A DNA stretch of 11,816 nucleotides. Origin: Anaerolineaceae bacterium. Lineage in GTDB: Bacteria; Chloroflexota; Anaerolineae; JAAYZQ01. The first letter of the stretch is position 1, and every line of letters starts with the position of its first letter. Below are positions 1 to 7,554 of this stretch, piece by piece. The notes beneath the pieces were generated by a model that was not told where the DNA came from, did no database searches, and worked only from the letters and a program-made list of their open reading frames with translations. The translations under genes were made by a program, and so were the position numbers. The DNA is taken from NCBI GenBank assembly GCA_012514775.1, contig JAAYZQ010000033.1, positions 1 through 11,816 on the forward strand. Direction: 5' to 3'.

Positions 1-401
1 CCGCTCGCCTTGAGCGCCTGGCGCCAGTCCCTGGCGCGCAGGATCTCGACGGCCAGCACCCCGACCAGCGCGCCGATGATCGCCCCCGGCAGCGTGAAGA
101 CGATGAGCCCCACGAGCCCCCCCACCATGCCGCCCACGATGCTCCAACCGCTGGCACCGCCCAGGCGGGCGCCCACGCTGGTTGCCCAGACGTCGGCGGT
201 GGTGGCCACCACCGTCAGCAGGCCCAGCACGACCAGCGTCGGCCAGCCCACGGCCTGAAAGCCTTCCAGGAAGCCGTACAGCAGCGCCCCCAGGAAGATC
301 AGGATCGTCCCGGGAATGCCCGGCACGACGGTGCCGATGAGCCCGACGATTACGAGGATCATCGAGGCGATGAGGGCTATTGTATTCTGGGGATCGCTCA
401 T
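1..401 (-). CDS. DUF456 family small membrane protein (partial, C-terminus beyond window)
   Basis: This is the 5' part of a gene, about 133 codons, beginning at the ATG complementary to 399-401 and running off the left edge. The visible protein starts MSDPQNTIALIASMILVIVG and is almost entirely hydrophobic. It is rich in glycine, with a VPGIPGT turn near residue 27 and later GGMVGGLVG and LPGAIIGALVG segments, consistent with three or four membrane helices. This glycine-rich pattern and the VVPGIPG motif near the N-terminus are typical of the DUF456 family, whose members are about 160 residues long and whose function is unknown. The gene follows the UbiB-like kinase gene with a 16-base gap and no visible promoter, so the two are probably co-transcribed. 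The family call is from pattern recognition; the missing C-terminus cannot be judged. Confidence 0.8.
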   Translation of the reverse strand, partial: MSDPQNTIALIASMILVIVGLIGTVVPGIPGTILIFLGALLYGFLEGFQAVGWPTLVVLGLLTVVATTADVWATSVGARLGGASGWSIVGGMVGGLVGLIVFTLPGAIIGALVGVLAVEILRARDWRQALKAS

Positions 402-417
402 AGTCTCACGGTTGCCT

Positions 418-2100
418 TCAGTTTCCCCGGCGCAGCACCGAGACGATGAGCCCCAGGGTGATGAGGACCGACAGGCCAAAGCCGCCCAGGATCAGGATCG
501 CGGCGCCCGTCTGCCACTCGGGAAAGATGGTAGCCCAGTGGGGGATGAGCAGCGCCGGGCCGATGACAAAGGCCACGGCCAGGATGGCCAGCACCAGGCG
601 GTTGGCCGCGGCCGTCGCCCGCCGCGTCGGCTTTTCCAGGCCCCGCAGCTCGATGCGCAGGTTGCTCTCGCCCGACTCGATCTGCTCCAGCATGCGCTGC
701 AGCTGCCGGGGCAGCATCATGGCCGCCTGCGACGACTCGCGCATCTGCTCGGCCAGCTCTTTCAGGCGGGCCACCGGCGACTCGAGCTCCAGCAGCACCT
801 CCCGCACGTAGGGCTCCACCTCGTCAAAGATGTTCAGCTCGGGGTCGAGCTGCAGGCCGATGCCCTCCATCATGGCGATGGTCTTGAACACCAGCACCAG
901 GTCGCTGGGCATGATCAGGCGGTTGGCAAAGGCCAGCGCCATGAGGTCCTCGAAGAAGGAATGGGCGTGGATCTTTTCCAGGTCCAGCCCGTAGTAGCGC
1001 ATGCGCAGGTGATCCAGGTCGCGGGTCAGCTTGCGCATGTCGGCGGCGTTGGTGGCGATGCCCAGATCCGACATGCCGCGGGCCACCCGCGCGGCGTCCA
1101 CGCGAAACAGCCCCACGAACATCTGCACCAGCCCCATGCGTTGCACGTCGTCCAACTCGCCCATGATGCCAAAGTCCACCAGGGCAATGACCTCGTTGGG
1201 CAGCACAAGAAAGTTGCCGGCGTGGGGGTCGGCGTGGAAATAGCCCTCCTGGAGGATGGCCCTCAGAACCAGGTCGATGTTGCGCCGGGCGACGAGGGCC
1301 GGGTCCAGCCCGGCGGCCTCCAGGCGCGCCACGTCGGTGATCTTGACTCCCTGGATGCGCTCCATGGTGAGCACGCGCCGCGTGGTCGTGTCCCAGTGGA
1401 CCCAGGGCACGCGAATGTAGCCCACCCCGGCAAACATCTGCCGGTAGCGGTCCATGTTCAGGCCCTCTTGCTCGTAATTCTGCTCGGCGCGCAGCGTGTC
1501 GGCAAACTCGCGGGCCAGCGGCAGGACCCTGTAGTAGCGCCCCCACTCGGTGCGCTTTTCGGCCTGGGCCGCCAGCTCCAGCAGGATGTCCAGGTCGGTC
1601 TCGATCATCCGATCGATGCCCGGCCGCAGCACCTTGACCGCCACCTCCTGGCCGTCGGCCAGCGTGGCATAGTGCACCTGCCCCAGCGACGCCGAGGCCA
1701 CGGGCACGGGGTCAAAGTGGGGAAAGACCTCGGCCAGGGGCTTTTTCAGCTCCCGCTCCACCTGGGCCTGGATGAGGGCAAAGTCGGTGGGGGGCACCGT
1801 ATCCTGGAGCTTTTCCAGTTCGTGGATGAACTCGGGGGGCAGCAGGTCGCCGCGCGTGCTCAGGATCTGGCCCAGCTTGATAAAGGTGGGGCCCAGCTCC
1901 TCCACCACCATGCGCAGCCGCTCCGGCGGCGTGGCGCGCAGGATCTCGGCCGAGCTGAAGCGCAGCTTTTCTATGCCGGGGGCGATGGCCCGGCCGATGC
2001 CCAACTGCGTCAGGAAGTAGCCAAAACCGTAGCGGGTGAGAATGCGTCCCACCTGCTGATAGCGGCGCAGGTGGCGAAAGGTCTGCAAGACGGTAGGCAC
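418..2100 (-). CDS. ABC1/UbiB (AarF) family atypical protein kinase-like ATPase
   Basis: The gene encodes a 560-residue membrane-associated member of the ABC1/ADCK/UbiB family, which supports isoprenoid quinone or lipid metabolism in bacteria, mitochondria and plastids. The family hallmarks are in order: the KxGQ motif (KLGQ, 75-78), the Ala-rich loop VASASLGQV (134-142) that replaces the usual glycine-rich loop, the ATP-binding lysine K156 in VAVKVLRPG, the catalytic loop HADPHAGN (289-296), and the metal-binding DFG (309-311). Two hydrophobic helices close the protein (about 501-521 and 532-556), as in UbiB. The start is GTG; an in-frame TAG lies five codons upstream, so no longer form is possible. 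The ribosome-binding site is weak, with GGAGG about 17 bases upstream. The length is normal. The quinone role is family knowledge; a Chloroflexota host would be expected to use menaquinone, so the symbol ubiB is left out. Confidence 0.93.
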   Translation of the reverse strand: MPTVLQTFRHLRRYQQVGRILTRYGFGYFLTQLGIGRAIAPGIEKLRFSSAEILRATPPERLRMVVEELGPTFIKLGQILSTRGDLLPPEFIHELEKLQDTVPPTDFALIQAQVERELKKPLAEVFPHFDPVPVASASLGQVHYATLADGQEVAVKVLRPGIDRMIETDLDILLELAAQAEKRTEWGRYYRVLPLAREFADTLRAEQNYEQEGLNMDRYRQMFAGVGYIRVPWVHWDTTTRRVLTMERIQGVKITDVARLEAAGLDPALVARRNIDLVLRAILQEGYFHADPHAGNFLVLPNEVIALVDFGIMGELDDVQRMGLVQMFVGLFRVDAARVARGMSDLGIATNAADMRKLTRDLDHLRMRYYGLDLEKIHAHSFFEDLMALAFANRLIMPSDLVLVFKTIAMMEGIGLQLDPELNIFDEVEPYVREVLLELESPVARLKELAEQMRESSQAAMMLPRQLQRMLEQIESGESNLRIELRGLEKPTRRATAAANRLVLAILAVAFVIGPALLIPHWATIFPEWQTGAAILILGGFGLSVLITLGLIVSVLRRGN

Positions 2101-2131
2101 GGCTGTTCTGTCCTAACCTCCAGTGGGTCTC

Positions 2132-2159
2132 ATTATACATCAAGTGCCGGGGAACGCAA
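2132..2159 (-). promoter_or_regulatory. sigma-70-type promoter for the UbiB-like gene
   Basis: On the minus strand TTGCGT (complement of 2154-2159) and TATAAT (complement of 2132-2137) are separated by 16 bases. The expected transcript start is near 2125, giving a 5' leader of about 25 bases before the GTG at 2100. The -10 hexamer is a perfect consensus. The promoter sits just past the end of the HAD gene and separates the kinase unit from the transporter operon. Confidence 0.7.
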
Positions 2160-2195
2160 AGCAGGGGCCCGAGGCCGCGCCCCCACCACACCGCC

Positions 2196-3098
2196 TTACA
2201 GCGCCCCGGGCAGCTCCCCCAGATCCTCCAGCACCCGCCCCAGCGGATGCGACGCGACGGCCGCGGCGCACCAGGCGGGCGTATAGGGCGTACGCAGCAG
2301 GTAGAAGGGGATGCCCATGAGCAGCGGCAGGGCGCCGGGCAGCGACAGGGTGTCGGCCACGACGGCCAGCCGCGAGCCATCGGCCATGGCGGCCTGGAGG
2401 GCGTGGTAATAGATCGGCCGGCGCAGATCCACGGACCTCTCCGCTGACAGGGGCCACACCTGGATGGGCCCCAGCGCCGGGTGGGGAAAGCGGTGGTGCC
2501 AGCCGGGGTCCATGGCGTACTGGCGCGTGTCGCCCAGGATCGACACCGGGCCCGGCAGCCCCAGGGTGCCCAGGTGCCGCGCCACCTTGTCCCCCAGCGA
2601 GTTGGTGAGGACCACGGGCTCAGTCTCCGGCCGGCGGATGAGGGCCTCCAGCACCCGGCGGGCCGCCGGCCGGAAGGCAGGGGGCAGCTCGGCCGTGTGG
2701 CGGTGAAAGAGGTGGTTGGTGCAGTCGACCACGGGGTCGTACTCGGCCCGGGGGAAGCGGGCCGCCACGGCGGCGGCGTAGGCCGGCTCCTCGCGGAGCA
2801 TCACCTGCAGCGTCGTCGTGTTCAGGATAAAGGCGCCCTCGTCGCAGTAGGAGGCCACCAGGCCGTTGACCTCCCACCAATAGCGCTCCGAATGGGCCAG
2901 CAGGCGCTCCCGGGTCGCCTCGTAGGCCGCGGCCAGCTCGGCCAGGGGCGCGTCGAGGACCTCCCGGGCCAGCGTCTGCAGCGACCGCTCCGCCAGCGGC
3001 CGGGCCTGCGTCTCCTCGGCCGTCAGCGTCCCGTCAAAGTCGAGGATGACCTTTAGCGTGAGCCGGCCCGGCGCCCGCCGGTCCTCGCGCCGGGCCAT
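2196..3098 (-). CDS. HAD-superfamily phosphatase/hydrolase, last gene of the phn-type transporter operon
   Basis: The gene encodes a 300-residue soluble protein. Motif I is DFDGT (20-24), with D20 as the predicted nucleophile and D22 as general acid. The DFDGTLT form resembles HAD-IB (SerB-like) phosphatases. About 130 mainly helical residues follow as a likely C1 cap. Motif II is VLTNS (163-167). RRP (226-228) stands where many HAD phosphatases have the motif III lysine (KP), so Arg may replace Lys. Motif IV is probably VVADT (246-250) with a single Asp. The ATG at 3098 lies 2 bases beyond the stop of the fused permease, so translation is very likely coupled and the enzyme probably acts on the imported compound or its phosphorylated product. 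It lacks the DxAGT-type motif I expected of phosphonoacetaldehyde hydrolase (PhnX). The HAD assignment is firm; the substrate is unknown. Confidence 0.85.
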   Translation of the reverse strand: MARREDRRAPGRLTLKVILDFDGTLTAEETQARPLAERSLQTLAREVLDAPLAELAAAYEATRERLLAHSERYWWEVNGLVASYCDEGAFILNTTTLQVMLREEPAYAAAVAARFPRAEYDPVVDCTNHLFHRHTAELPPAFRPAARRVLEALIRRPETEPVVLTNSLGDKVARHLGTLGLPGPVSILGDTRQYAMDPGWHHRFPHPALGPIQVWPLSAERSVDLRRPIYYHALQAAMADGSRLAVVADTLSLPGALPLLMGIPFYLLRTPYTPAWCAAAVASHPLGRVLEDLGELPGAL

Positions 3099-3100
3099 CG

Positions 3101-5689
3101 CTAAACCAGCCGCTCCCGCGCCTTGGCGCTCAGCCAGTCCATGCTCCACACCATCAACACGATGGCCCACACCGCCATGCCCGCGGCGTCGTACTGGTTG
3201 AGCTGCACGTTGACGCGAAAGAACTGGCCAATGCCGCCGCCGCCCACGTAGCCGATGACCGTGGACATGCGGATGTTGATGTCCCACTGGTAAAGGATAA
3301 AGGCCAGGAACCGGGGGATGATCTGCGGCACGAAGGCATAGGCCAGCACCTGCAGGCGGCTGGCGCCCGTGGCGGTGACGGCCTCCACCGGCCCGGCGTC
3401 GATCTCCTCGATGGACTCGGAAAAGAGCTTGCCCAGGTTGGGGATGTTGTTGGCCGCCAGGGCCAGGACGCCGGCAAAGGGGCCGATGCCCACCCACGCC
3501 GAGGCGATGAGGGCCAGGATCATGGGCTCCACGGAGCGGGTCAGGTTAAAGATGGTGCGGAACAGGTAGTAGATGCCCCGGCCGATGGCCGTGCGGCTCA
3601 TGACGTTGCTCGCCGCCAAAAAGCTCAGCGGCACGGCAAAGACCGCGCCCAGGGTGGTGGCCAGCAGCGCCATGAGGAGCGTCACCAGGGACAGCCGCAT
3701 GACCTCCTTGAACGAGTCGCTGAAGCGCGGCAGGCCCGACTCTTCCTGCCAGGTGATGACCACCTGCCCGGGCTCGGCCTCCCCCTCCTCCGGGTCGACC
3801 TCCAGGAGCGGATGGATGGTCGTCTCCCATTCCAGGTTGCCCTCGGCATCGGTGGTGCAGCAGTTGCGGTGAACCCGCAGGTAGGCGTCTTCGAAGGCCC
3901 AGCGCACCGACACCGCCATGTTGGGCGGCAGGTCGTGGCCGCGGATGACCAGCGGATCGCCCACCTCCCCACACGTCGTCGACAGCTCCACACGGGGTCC
4001 ATCCCCCTCCTGCGGCGGGGCTTCGGCCAGGCCGCAGGGCACGGCCAGCGTCTGGCTCACCGACAGCTCTTCCGCCTCCCGGCTAAACATGTCGGGCACG
4101 ATGAACTCGCCCAGCATGCGCATGCCACCCCGGGCGCCGCGCACCAGCTCCACGGGCTCGATCTCGGACACGTTCCACGACCAGGCAAAGGCGGCCACGA
4201 ACAGGGCCAGGAGGAGCACGGTGGTGACGGCGCGCCGCAGGGGGCCGGGCCCGCGCCCCGCCGGCGTCCCGACGATGACCCGCTCCCGCAGCCAGCCCGA
4301 CACATAGTCCAGGATGGCCACCACCAGGACGATGGCGATGATGGCCGTGGCCATGGAGCGCAGGCGGTTGAGGCGGATCCACTGGATGACCAGGAACCCC
4401 AGGCCGGCGTCGCTCACCAGGCCGATGACCGTCGACAGCCGCACGTTGATGTCCCAGCGATAGAGGGTGAAGGACAGGAAGGTGGGCACGATCTGGGGCA
4501 GCACGCCATAGACGATCATCTGGGGAAAGCTGGCCCCCGTGGCGCGGATGGCCTCGATGGGGCCCGGGTCGATGCTCTCGATGGCCTCGGAGTAGAGCTT
4601 GCCCAGGGCGGCAATGGTGTGCAGCGTCAGGGCCAGCATGCCGCCAAAGGGCCCCACCCCCACCCAGACGACAAAGACGATGGCCCACATGAGCGTCTCG
4701 ATGGAGCGCACGATGTTCAGGAAGGCGCGCACCACGGTATAGATGGCCCTCGTCACGGGGTTGGCCCACATCAGGTTCCGGGCAGCCAGGAAGCTGATGG
4801 GCAGGGCCAGGACCATGCCCAGCACCGTCGCCATGAAGGCCAGGGCCACGGTCTCGCCAATCTTTTCCAGGACCAGGTCGAGGGTCTGCGTGGGCTGCGG
4901 CGTGCCATAGGGCCGCTGCTGGAGGGCGCGGATGATGTGCGTCTGGGTGTCGCCCTCGGCGGGCATCTGGGTGAGGGGCACGGCCAGGGGCACCTCGAAC
5001 TGGATCTGGAAGCGCCCTTCCTCGTCGGTCCGGAAGCGGAGGGGCTGCCGCTCGGCCAGCACTCGCTGCACGTCGCCGATGGGATTCACCCACAGCAGGT
5101 CGCCCTCCAGGTCGGGGAAAAAGCCCTCGCCCGTGAGCTGGATGGTGTCTCCCACCTGCGCGCAGGCCACGCTCGTCGTGATCCGCGGATCCTCCGACGC
5201 CGATCGGGTCACCGGCGGCAGCGGATCGACGCACGGCACCTGGAAGGGGACGAACCCGAGCCGGTCTTCGGTGGGGTATTCCAGCAGCTCCGGCTCGGTC
5301 AGAGCTACCAAAAAGGGGCGGACCGACGACCAGCCGCCGACGAGCCGGTCGGGCCGGACCTCCACGACCTGGACGCCCAGGCCGTAGAAAATGAGAACCG
5401 CCAGGAGAACGGGGACCGTGAGCCTGGCCGGGCGGCCCGCCGCCACGCGCCAGGCGTCCAGGGGCGCCCACAGCCACAGCAGGACCAGGGGCGCCAGCAG
5501 CGCTACGGCGCCCAGCGCCACGATCAAGGCGCCCAGGATGGCGATGGCGAGGAAAAAGCCCAGGCCCCGCTGCCGCCTGCCCAGGAGGAACTGCCCGCCC
5601 CCGGGCACCAGGAGCGAGAAGAGGGCCGCGGTCAGGGGCGAGACCCCGGGACGGGGAGCCGCGCTGCCTTGCCCGTTCTGTTCTGTCAT
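3101..5689 (-). CDS. phnE: Fused double PhnE-type ABC permease with two extracytoplasmic domains
   Basis: The 862-residue protein is about three times the usual PhnE length (roughly 260-290). Residues 18-108 hold three or four helices with a TM2-like LVPGGGQFLLGRRQRG stretch. A beta-rich non-membrane domain follows (about 140-262), then permease unit 1 (about 275-470), a single helix (487-505), a second beta-rich domain (about 545-650) and permease unit 2 (about 660-862). Each permease has the PhnE EAA-type loop: IEAIRATGAS then VLPQ (378-399), and VEAVTATGAS then FVPQ (768-789). The motifs RWDINVRLSTVIG and QWDINIRMSTVIG are near-identical between units. The two extracytoplasmic domains also align: a VPC motif, 20-22 residues, a second Cys, then VGDxIxLxG. 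The gene sits 15 bases after phnC and 2 bases before the HAD gene. One polypeptide would supply both membrane halves of a phosphonate/phosphite-type importer. The start is ATG with a poor Shine-Dalgarno. The family is certain; the function of the extra domains is unknown. Confidence 0.92.
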   Translation of the reverse strand: MTEQNGQGSAAPRPGVSPLTAALFSLLVPGGGQFLLGRRQRGLGFFLAIAILGALIVALGAVALLAPLVLLWLWAPLDAWRVAAGRPARLTVPVLLAVLIFYGLGVQVVEVRPDRLVGGWSSVRPFLVALTEPELLEYPTEDRLGFVPFQVPCVDPLPPVTRSASEDPRITTSVACAQVGDTIQLTGEGFFPDLEGDLLWVNPIGDVQRVLAERQPLRFRTDEEGRFQIQFEVPLAVPLTQMPAEGDTQTHIIRALQQRPYGTPQPTQTLDLVLEKIGETVALAFMATVLGMVLALPISFLAARNLMWANPVTRAIYTVVRAFLNIVRSIETLMWAIVFVVWVGVGPFGGMLALTLHTIAALGKLYSEAIESIDPGPIEAIRATGASFPQMIVYGVLPQIVPTFLSFTLYRWDINVRLSTVIGLVSDAGLGFLVIQWIRLNRLRSMATAIIAIVLVVAILDYVSGWLRERVIVGTPAGRGPGPLRRAVTTVLLLALFVAAFAWSWNVSEIEPVELVRGARGGMRMLGEFIVPDMFSREAEELSVSQTLAVPCGLAEAPPQEGDGPRVELSTTCGEVGDPLVIRGHDLPPNMAVSVRWAFEDAYLRVHRNCCTTDAEGNLEWETTIHPLLEVDPEEGEAEPGQVVITWQEESGLPRFSDSFKEVMRLSLVTLLMALLATTLGAVFAVPLSFLAASNVMSRTAIGRGIYYLFRTIFNLTRSVEPMILALIASAWVGIGPFAGVLALAANNIPNLGKLFSESIEEIDAGPVEAVTATGASRLQVLAYAFVPQIIPRFLAFILYQWDINIRMSTVIGYVGGGGIGQFFRVNVQLNQYDAAGMAVWAIVLMVWSMDWLSAKARERLV

Positions 5690-5704
5690 GGGGTTCCGCC
5701 CCGC

Positions 5705-6484
5705 CTATCCCAGGTCCGCATCCATGCCACCGACCGAGACCACCTCGGCCTCTTCTCCGTACACCTCCTTGAACCGCTCCCGGGTCAGCTCCGCGGGCTG
5801 CCCGTCGAACACCAGCTCGCCGGCCTTCAGCCCGATGACGCGCGTGGCATAGCGATGCACCAGGTCGAGAAAGTGCAGGCTGCACAGGACGGTGATGCCG
5901 TCCTGGCGGTTCAGCAGCTCCAGGTACTGGAGGATCGAGTGGGCCAGCACCGGGTCCAGGCTGGCCACGGGCTCGTCGGCCAGCATCAGGCGCGGCTCTT
6001 GCATCAGCGCCCGGGCAATGCCCACCCGCTGCTGCTGGCCGCCCGAGAGCTGGTCCGCCCGGTTATCGGCCTTTTCCTCGATGCCCACGCGCTCCAGCGC
6101 CCGGCGGGCCATGCGCCGCTCCTCGGCGGTGAACCGGCCGACGAGGCTCAGCCGGGGGTCGGCGTACCCCAGCCGGCCCGAGAGCACGTTGGTCATGACG
6201 CTGCTTCGCTTGACCAGGTTGAATTGCTGAAAGATCATCCCGATCTTGCGGCGGATGCGGCGCAGCTCCTTGCCGCGCGCGGCCGTCACGTCCACCCCAT
6301 CCCAGATGACGCGCCCCTCCGTGGGGTCGATGAGGCGGTTGATACAGCGCAGGAGCGTGGACTTGCCCGAGCCCGACAGGCCGATGACGGCCAGGAACTC
6401 GCCCTCCTCGACCTGGAAGCTGACGTTTCTCAGGGCCACGGTGCCGTCGGGAAAGACCTTCGTGAGGTTCTCTACCTGCAGCAA
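5705..6484 (-). CDS. phnC: Phosphonate/phosphite-type ABC importer ATP-binding protein
   Basis: This 259-residue ABC ATPase powers uptake through the adjacent permease on the cytoplasmic face. Walker A is GLSGSGKST (35-43), the Q-loop is at FQQ (85-87), the signature is LSGGQQQR (146-153), Walker B is LMLADEP (166-172) and the switch histidine is H204 in SLHFLD. The opening [20 protein letters not shown] and the [18 protein letters not shown] segment are characteristic of PhnC rather than generic importers. The start is a TTG at the complement of 6482-6484. It is preceded at 6 bases by a strong GGGGAGG, and it gives the normal PhnC N-terminus. The nearby ATG (complement of 6487-6489) is out of frame and meets a stop after five codons. 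The gene lies between phnD and the fused permease and follows an attenuator-like hairpin. Confidence 0.95.
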   Translation of the reverse strand: MLQVENLTKVFPDGTVALRNVSFQVEEGEFLAVIGLSGSGKSTLLRCINRLIDPTEGRVIWDGVDVTAARGKELRRIRRKIGMIFQQFNLVKRSSVMTNVLSGRLGYADPRLSLVGRFTAEERRMARRALERVGIEEKADNRADQLSGGQQQRVGIARALMQEPRLMLADEPVASLDPVLAHSILQYLELLNRQDGITVLCSLHFLDLVHRYATRVIGLKAGELVFDGQPAELTRERFKEVYGEEAEVVSVGGMDADLG

Positions 6485-6490
6485 TGCATT

Positions 6491-6497
6491 CCTCCCC
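6491..6497 (-). promoter_or_regulatory. Shine-Dalgarno that fixes the TTG start of phnC
   Basis: On the minus strand GGGGAGG ends 6 bases before TTG, which is ideal spacing. An ATG lies between them, only one base after the GGAGG core, in another frame that would give the five-residue peptide MHCCR. The spacing and the downstream protein support TTG as the true start. Confidence 0.75.
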
Positions 6498-6502
6498 AGG
6501 TT

Positions 6503-6534
6503 ACAAAAGAGGGAGAGAGGTGTCCCTCTCTCCC
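6503..6534 (-). terminator. Hairpin with U tract between phnD and phnC (intrinsic attenuator/partial terminator)
   Basis: On the minus strand GGGAGAGAGG, loop GACA and CCUCUCUCCC make a perfect 10-bp stem (6525-6534 with 6511-6520). UCUUUUGU (6510 down to 6503) follows directly. The hairpin starts 16 bases after the phnD stop and ends before the phnC Shine-Dalgarno. This is the classic form of an intrinsic terminator. Because phnC, phnE and the HAD gene have no obvious promoter of their own, it more likely works as a leaky terminator or 3'-end stabiliser, giving more binding protein than membrane components. Confidence 0.75.
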
Positions 6535-6550
6535 CCCTTCTCGCGTGAGG

Positions 6551-7543
6551 CTATTCGGCCAACTCCTCGATGTCGAGGCCGGCCCGGCTCAGGTCGGCGC
6601 GGAACGCGTCGTAGAACGAGTCCTCGGCCGACTGCAGCCCGCTGATGGAATAGAGGTTCTCCAGGGCTGCCACGCCCTCTTCGGTAGAGGCAAAGTCCAG
6701 CAGGGCGTCAACGATCTGCTGGCGCATGTCGGCAGGGAACTCCTCGATGAACGACACGCTGTCGTTCGGGATGTCGCCCGTGGTCGCCAGGATAACGACC
6801 TGCTCGTTCACGTCGGGAAAGTCGGCCTCGACGGCGCTGCGGGCGTCCACGTAGGTGACGCCGGCATCACACTCGCCGTTGTACACCTGGATGACGACGT
6901 TGTTGTGGGAGCCGGCTTCCAGGGTACGGGAAAAGGCCGTGTCGGGGTCGATGCCCTCGGCCGCCAGGGTGATGCGCGGGATGATATAGCCCGAGGTGGA
7001 GTTGGGATCGACCCAGCACATCACCTTGCCTTCCAGGTCCTGCAGCGTCTCGATGCCACTGTCGGCCCGGACGATGAACTGGCCCTGGTAGGTGCTCAGG
7101 CCGAACCGCTCGGTGACCAGGCCCACGTCCACGCCGCACACCTCGTTGGCCAGGACATAGTTAAAGGTGTTCAGCCAGCCGATGTGGGCCTGCGCGGCGC
7201 ACATGGCCTCCCGCACGGCCGCAAAGTCGGTGCCGACGTTGGCCTCGATGACCAGGCCCGTCGCCTCCGAGATGGCCGCGGCGATCTCGTCGCCGCTGGC
7301 AATGATCTCTTGCGTGTCGCCCGAGGGCACGAACGACATGACGATGGGATTCGCCTCGGTGCCCAGGTCGGTCTCGGCCTCGGGCGCCGCCTCGGTTGGG
7401 GCAACCGCCTCCGCCGTCGGGCTGGGCTCGACAGCGGCGGTGGGCTCTGCGGCCGGTGGGGCCTCGGTCGCACCGCAAGCGGTGACCAGCAGCATGACGA
7501 CGAGCGCCATGCTCAACAGTAAACCAACACCCGGTTTTCTCAT
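6551..7543 (-). CDS. phnD: PhnD-type phosphate/phosphite/phosphonate substrate-binding lipoprotein
   Basis: The 330-residue lipoprotein captures ligand outside the membrane for the PhnC/PhnE importer. Residues 1-22 are a lipoprotein signal (MRKPG, hydrophobic core) ending in lipobox LVTAC, with C23 as the lipidated residue. Residues 24-62 are a low-complexity Ala/Pro/Glu/Thr tether. The binding domain begins near NPIVMSFVPSGDTQEI (65-80) and shows family features: IGWLNTFNYVLA (121-132), VDPNSTSGYIIPR (178-190), whose STSG in this family contacts the phosphonate or phosphate oxyanion, and GVTYVDARSAVE (228-239). The ATG at 7543 was chosen over an upstream in-frame GTG at 7588 because AGGAGG lies 5 bases before it and the signal peptide begins there. 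Four cysteines follow in the mature part (114, 136, 176, 225). The ligand could be phosphite, a phosphonate or phosphate; the sequence does not decide. Confidence 0.93.
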   Translation of the reverse strand: MRKPGVGLLLSMALVVMLLVTACGATEAPPAAEPTAAVEPSPTAEAVAPTEAAPEAETDLGTEANPIVMSFVPSGDTQEIIASGDEIAAAISEATGLVIEANVGTDFAAVREAMCAAQAHIGWLNTFNYVLANEVCGVDVGLVTERFGLSTYQGQFIVRADSGIETLQDLEGKVMCWVDPNSTSGYIIPRITLAAEGIDPDTAFSRTLEAGSHNNVVIQVYNGECDAGVTYVDARSAVEADFPDVNEQVVILATTGDIPNDSVSFIEEFPADMRQQIVDALLDFASTEEGVAALENLYSISGLQSAEDSFYDAFRADLSRAGLDIEELAE

Positions 7544-7548
7544 TCTTT

Positions 7549-7554
7549 CCTCCT
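7549..7554 (-). promoter_or_regulatory. Shine-Dalgarno that decides the phnD start
   Basis: AGGAGG on the minus strand lies 5 bases before the ATG at 7543. It supports that start over the GTG 15 codons upstream, which would put charged residues in front of the lipoprotein signal. Confidence 0.8.

Noticed and set aside
2164..2183. Possible terminator after the HAD gene (GGGGC/GCCCC stem followed by TGCTTTG on the minus strand).
   Set aside because: The stem is only 5 bp with a 10-base loop and the T run is three bases; it also overlaps the UbiB-like promoter region, so it is not strong enough to annotate.
2196..3098. Annotation of the HAD gene as phosphonoacetaldehyde hydrolase (phnX).
   Set aside because: Motif I is DFDGT, not the DxAGT form expected of PhnX, and no Schiff-base lysine can be assigned.
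3812..7522. A 1236-codon plus-strand open frame opposite the importer genes.
   Set aside because: It is antisense to three well-supported genes, its product is His/Gln/Gly-rich low-complexity sequence with no family resemblance, and it arises from strong G/C third-position bias. Other long antisense frames (for example 316-2286 plus and 8797-10431 minus) were set aside for the same reason.
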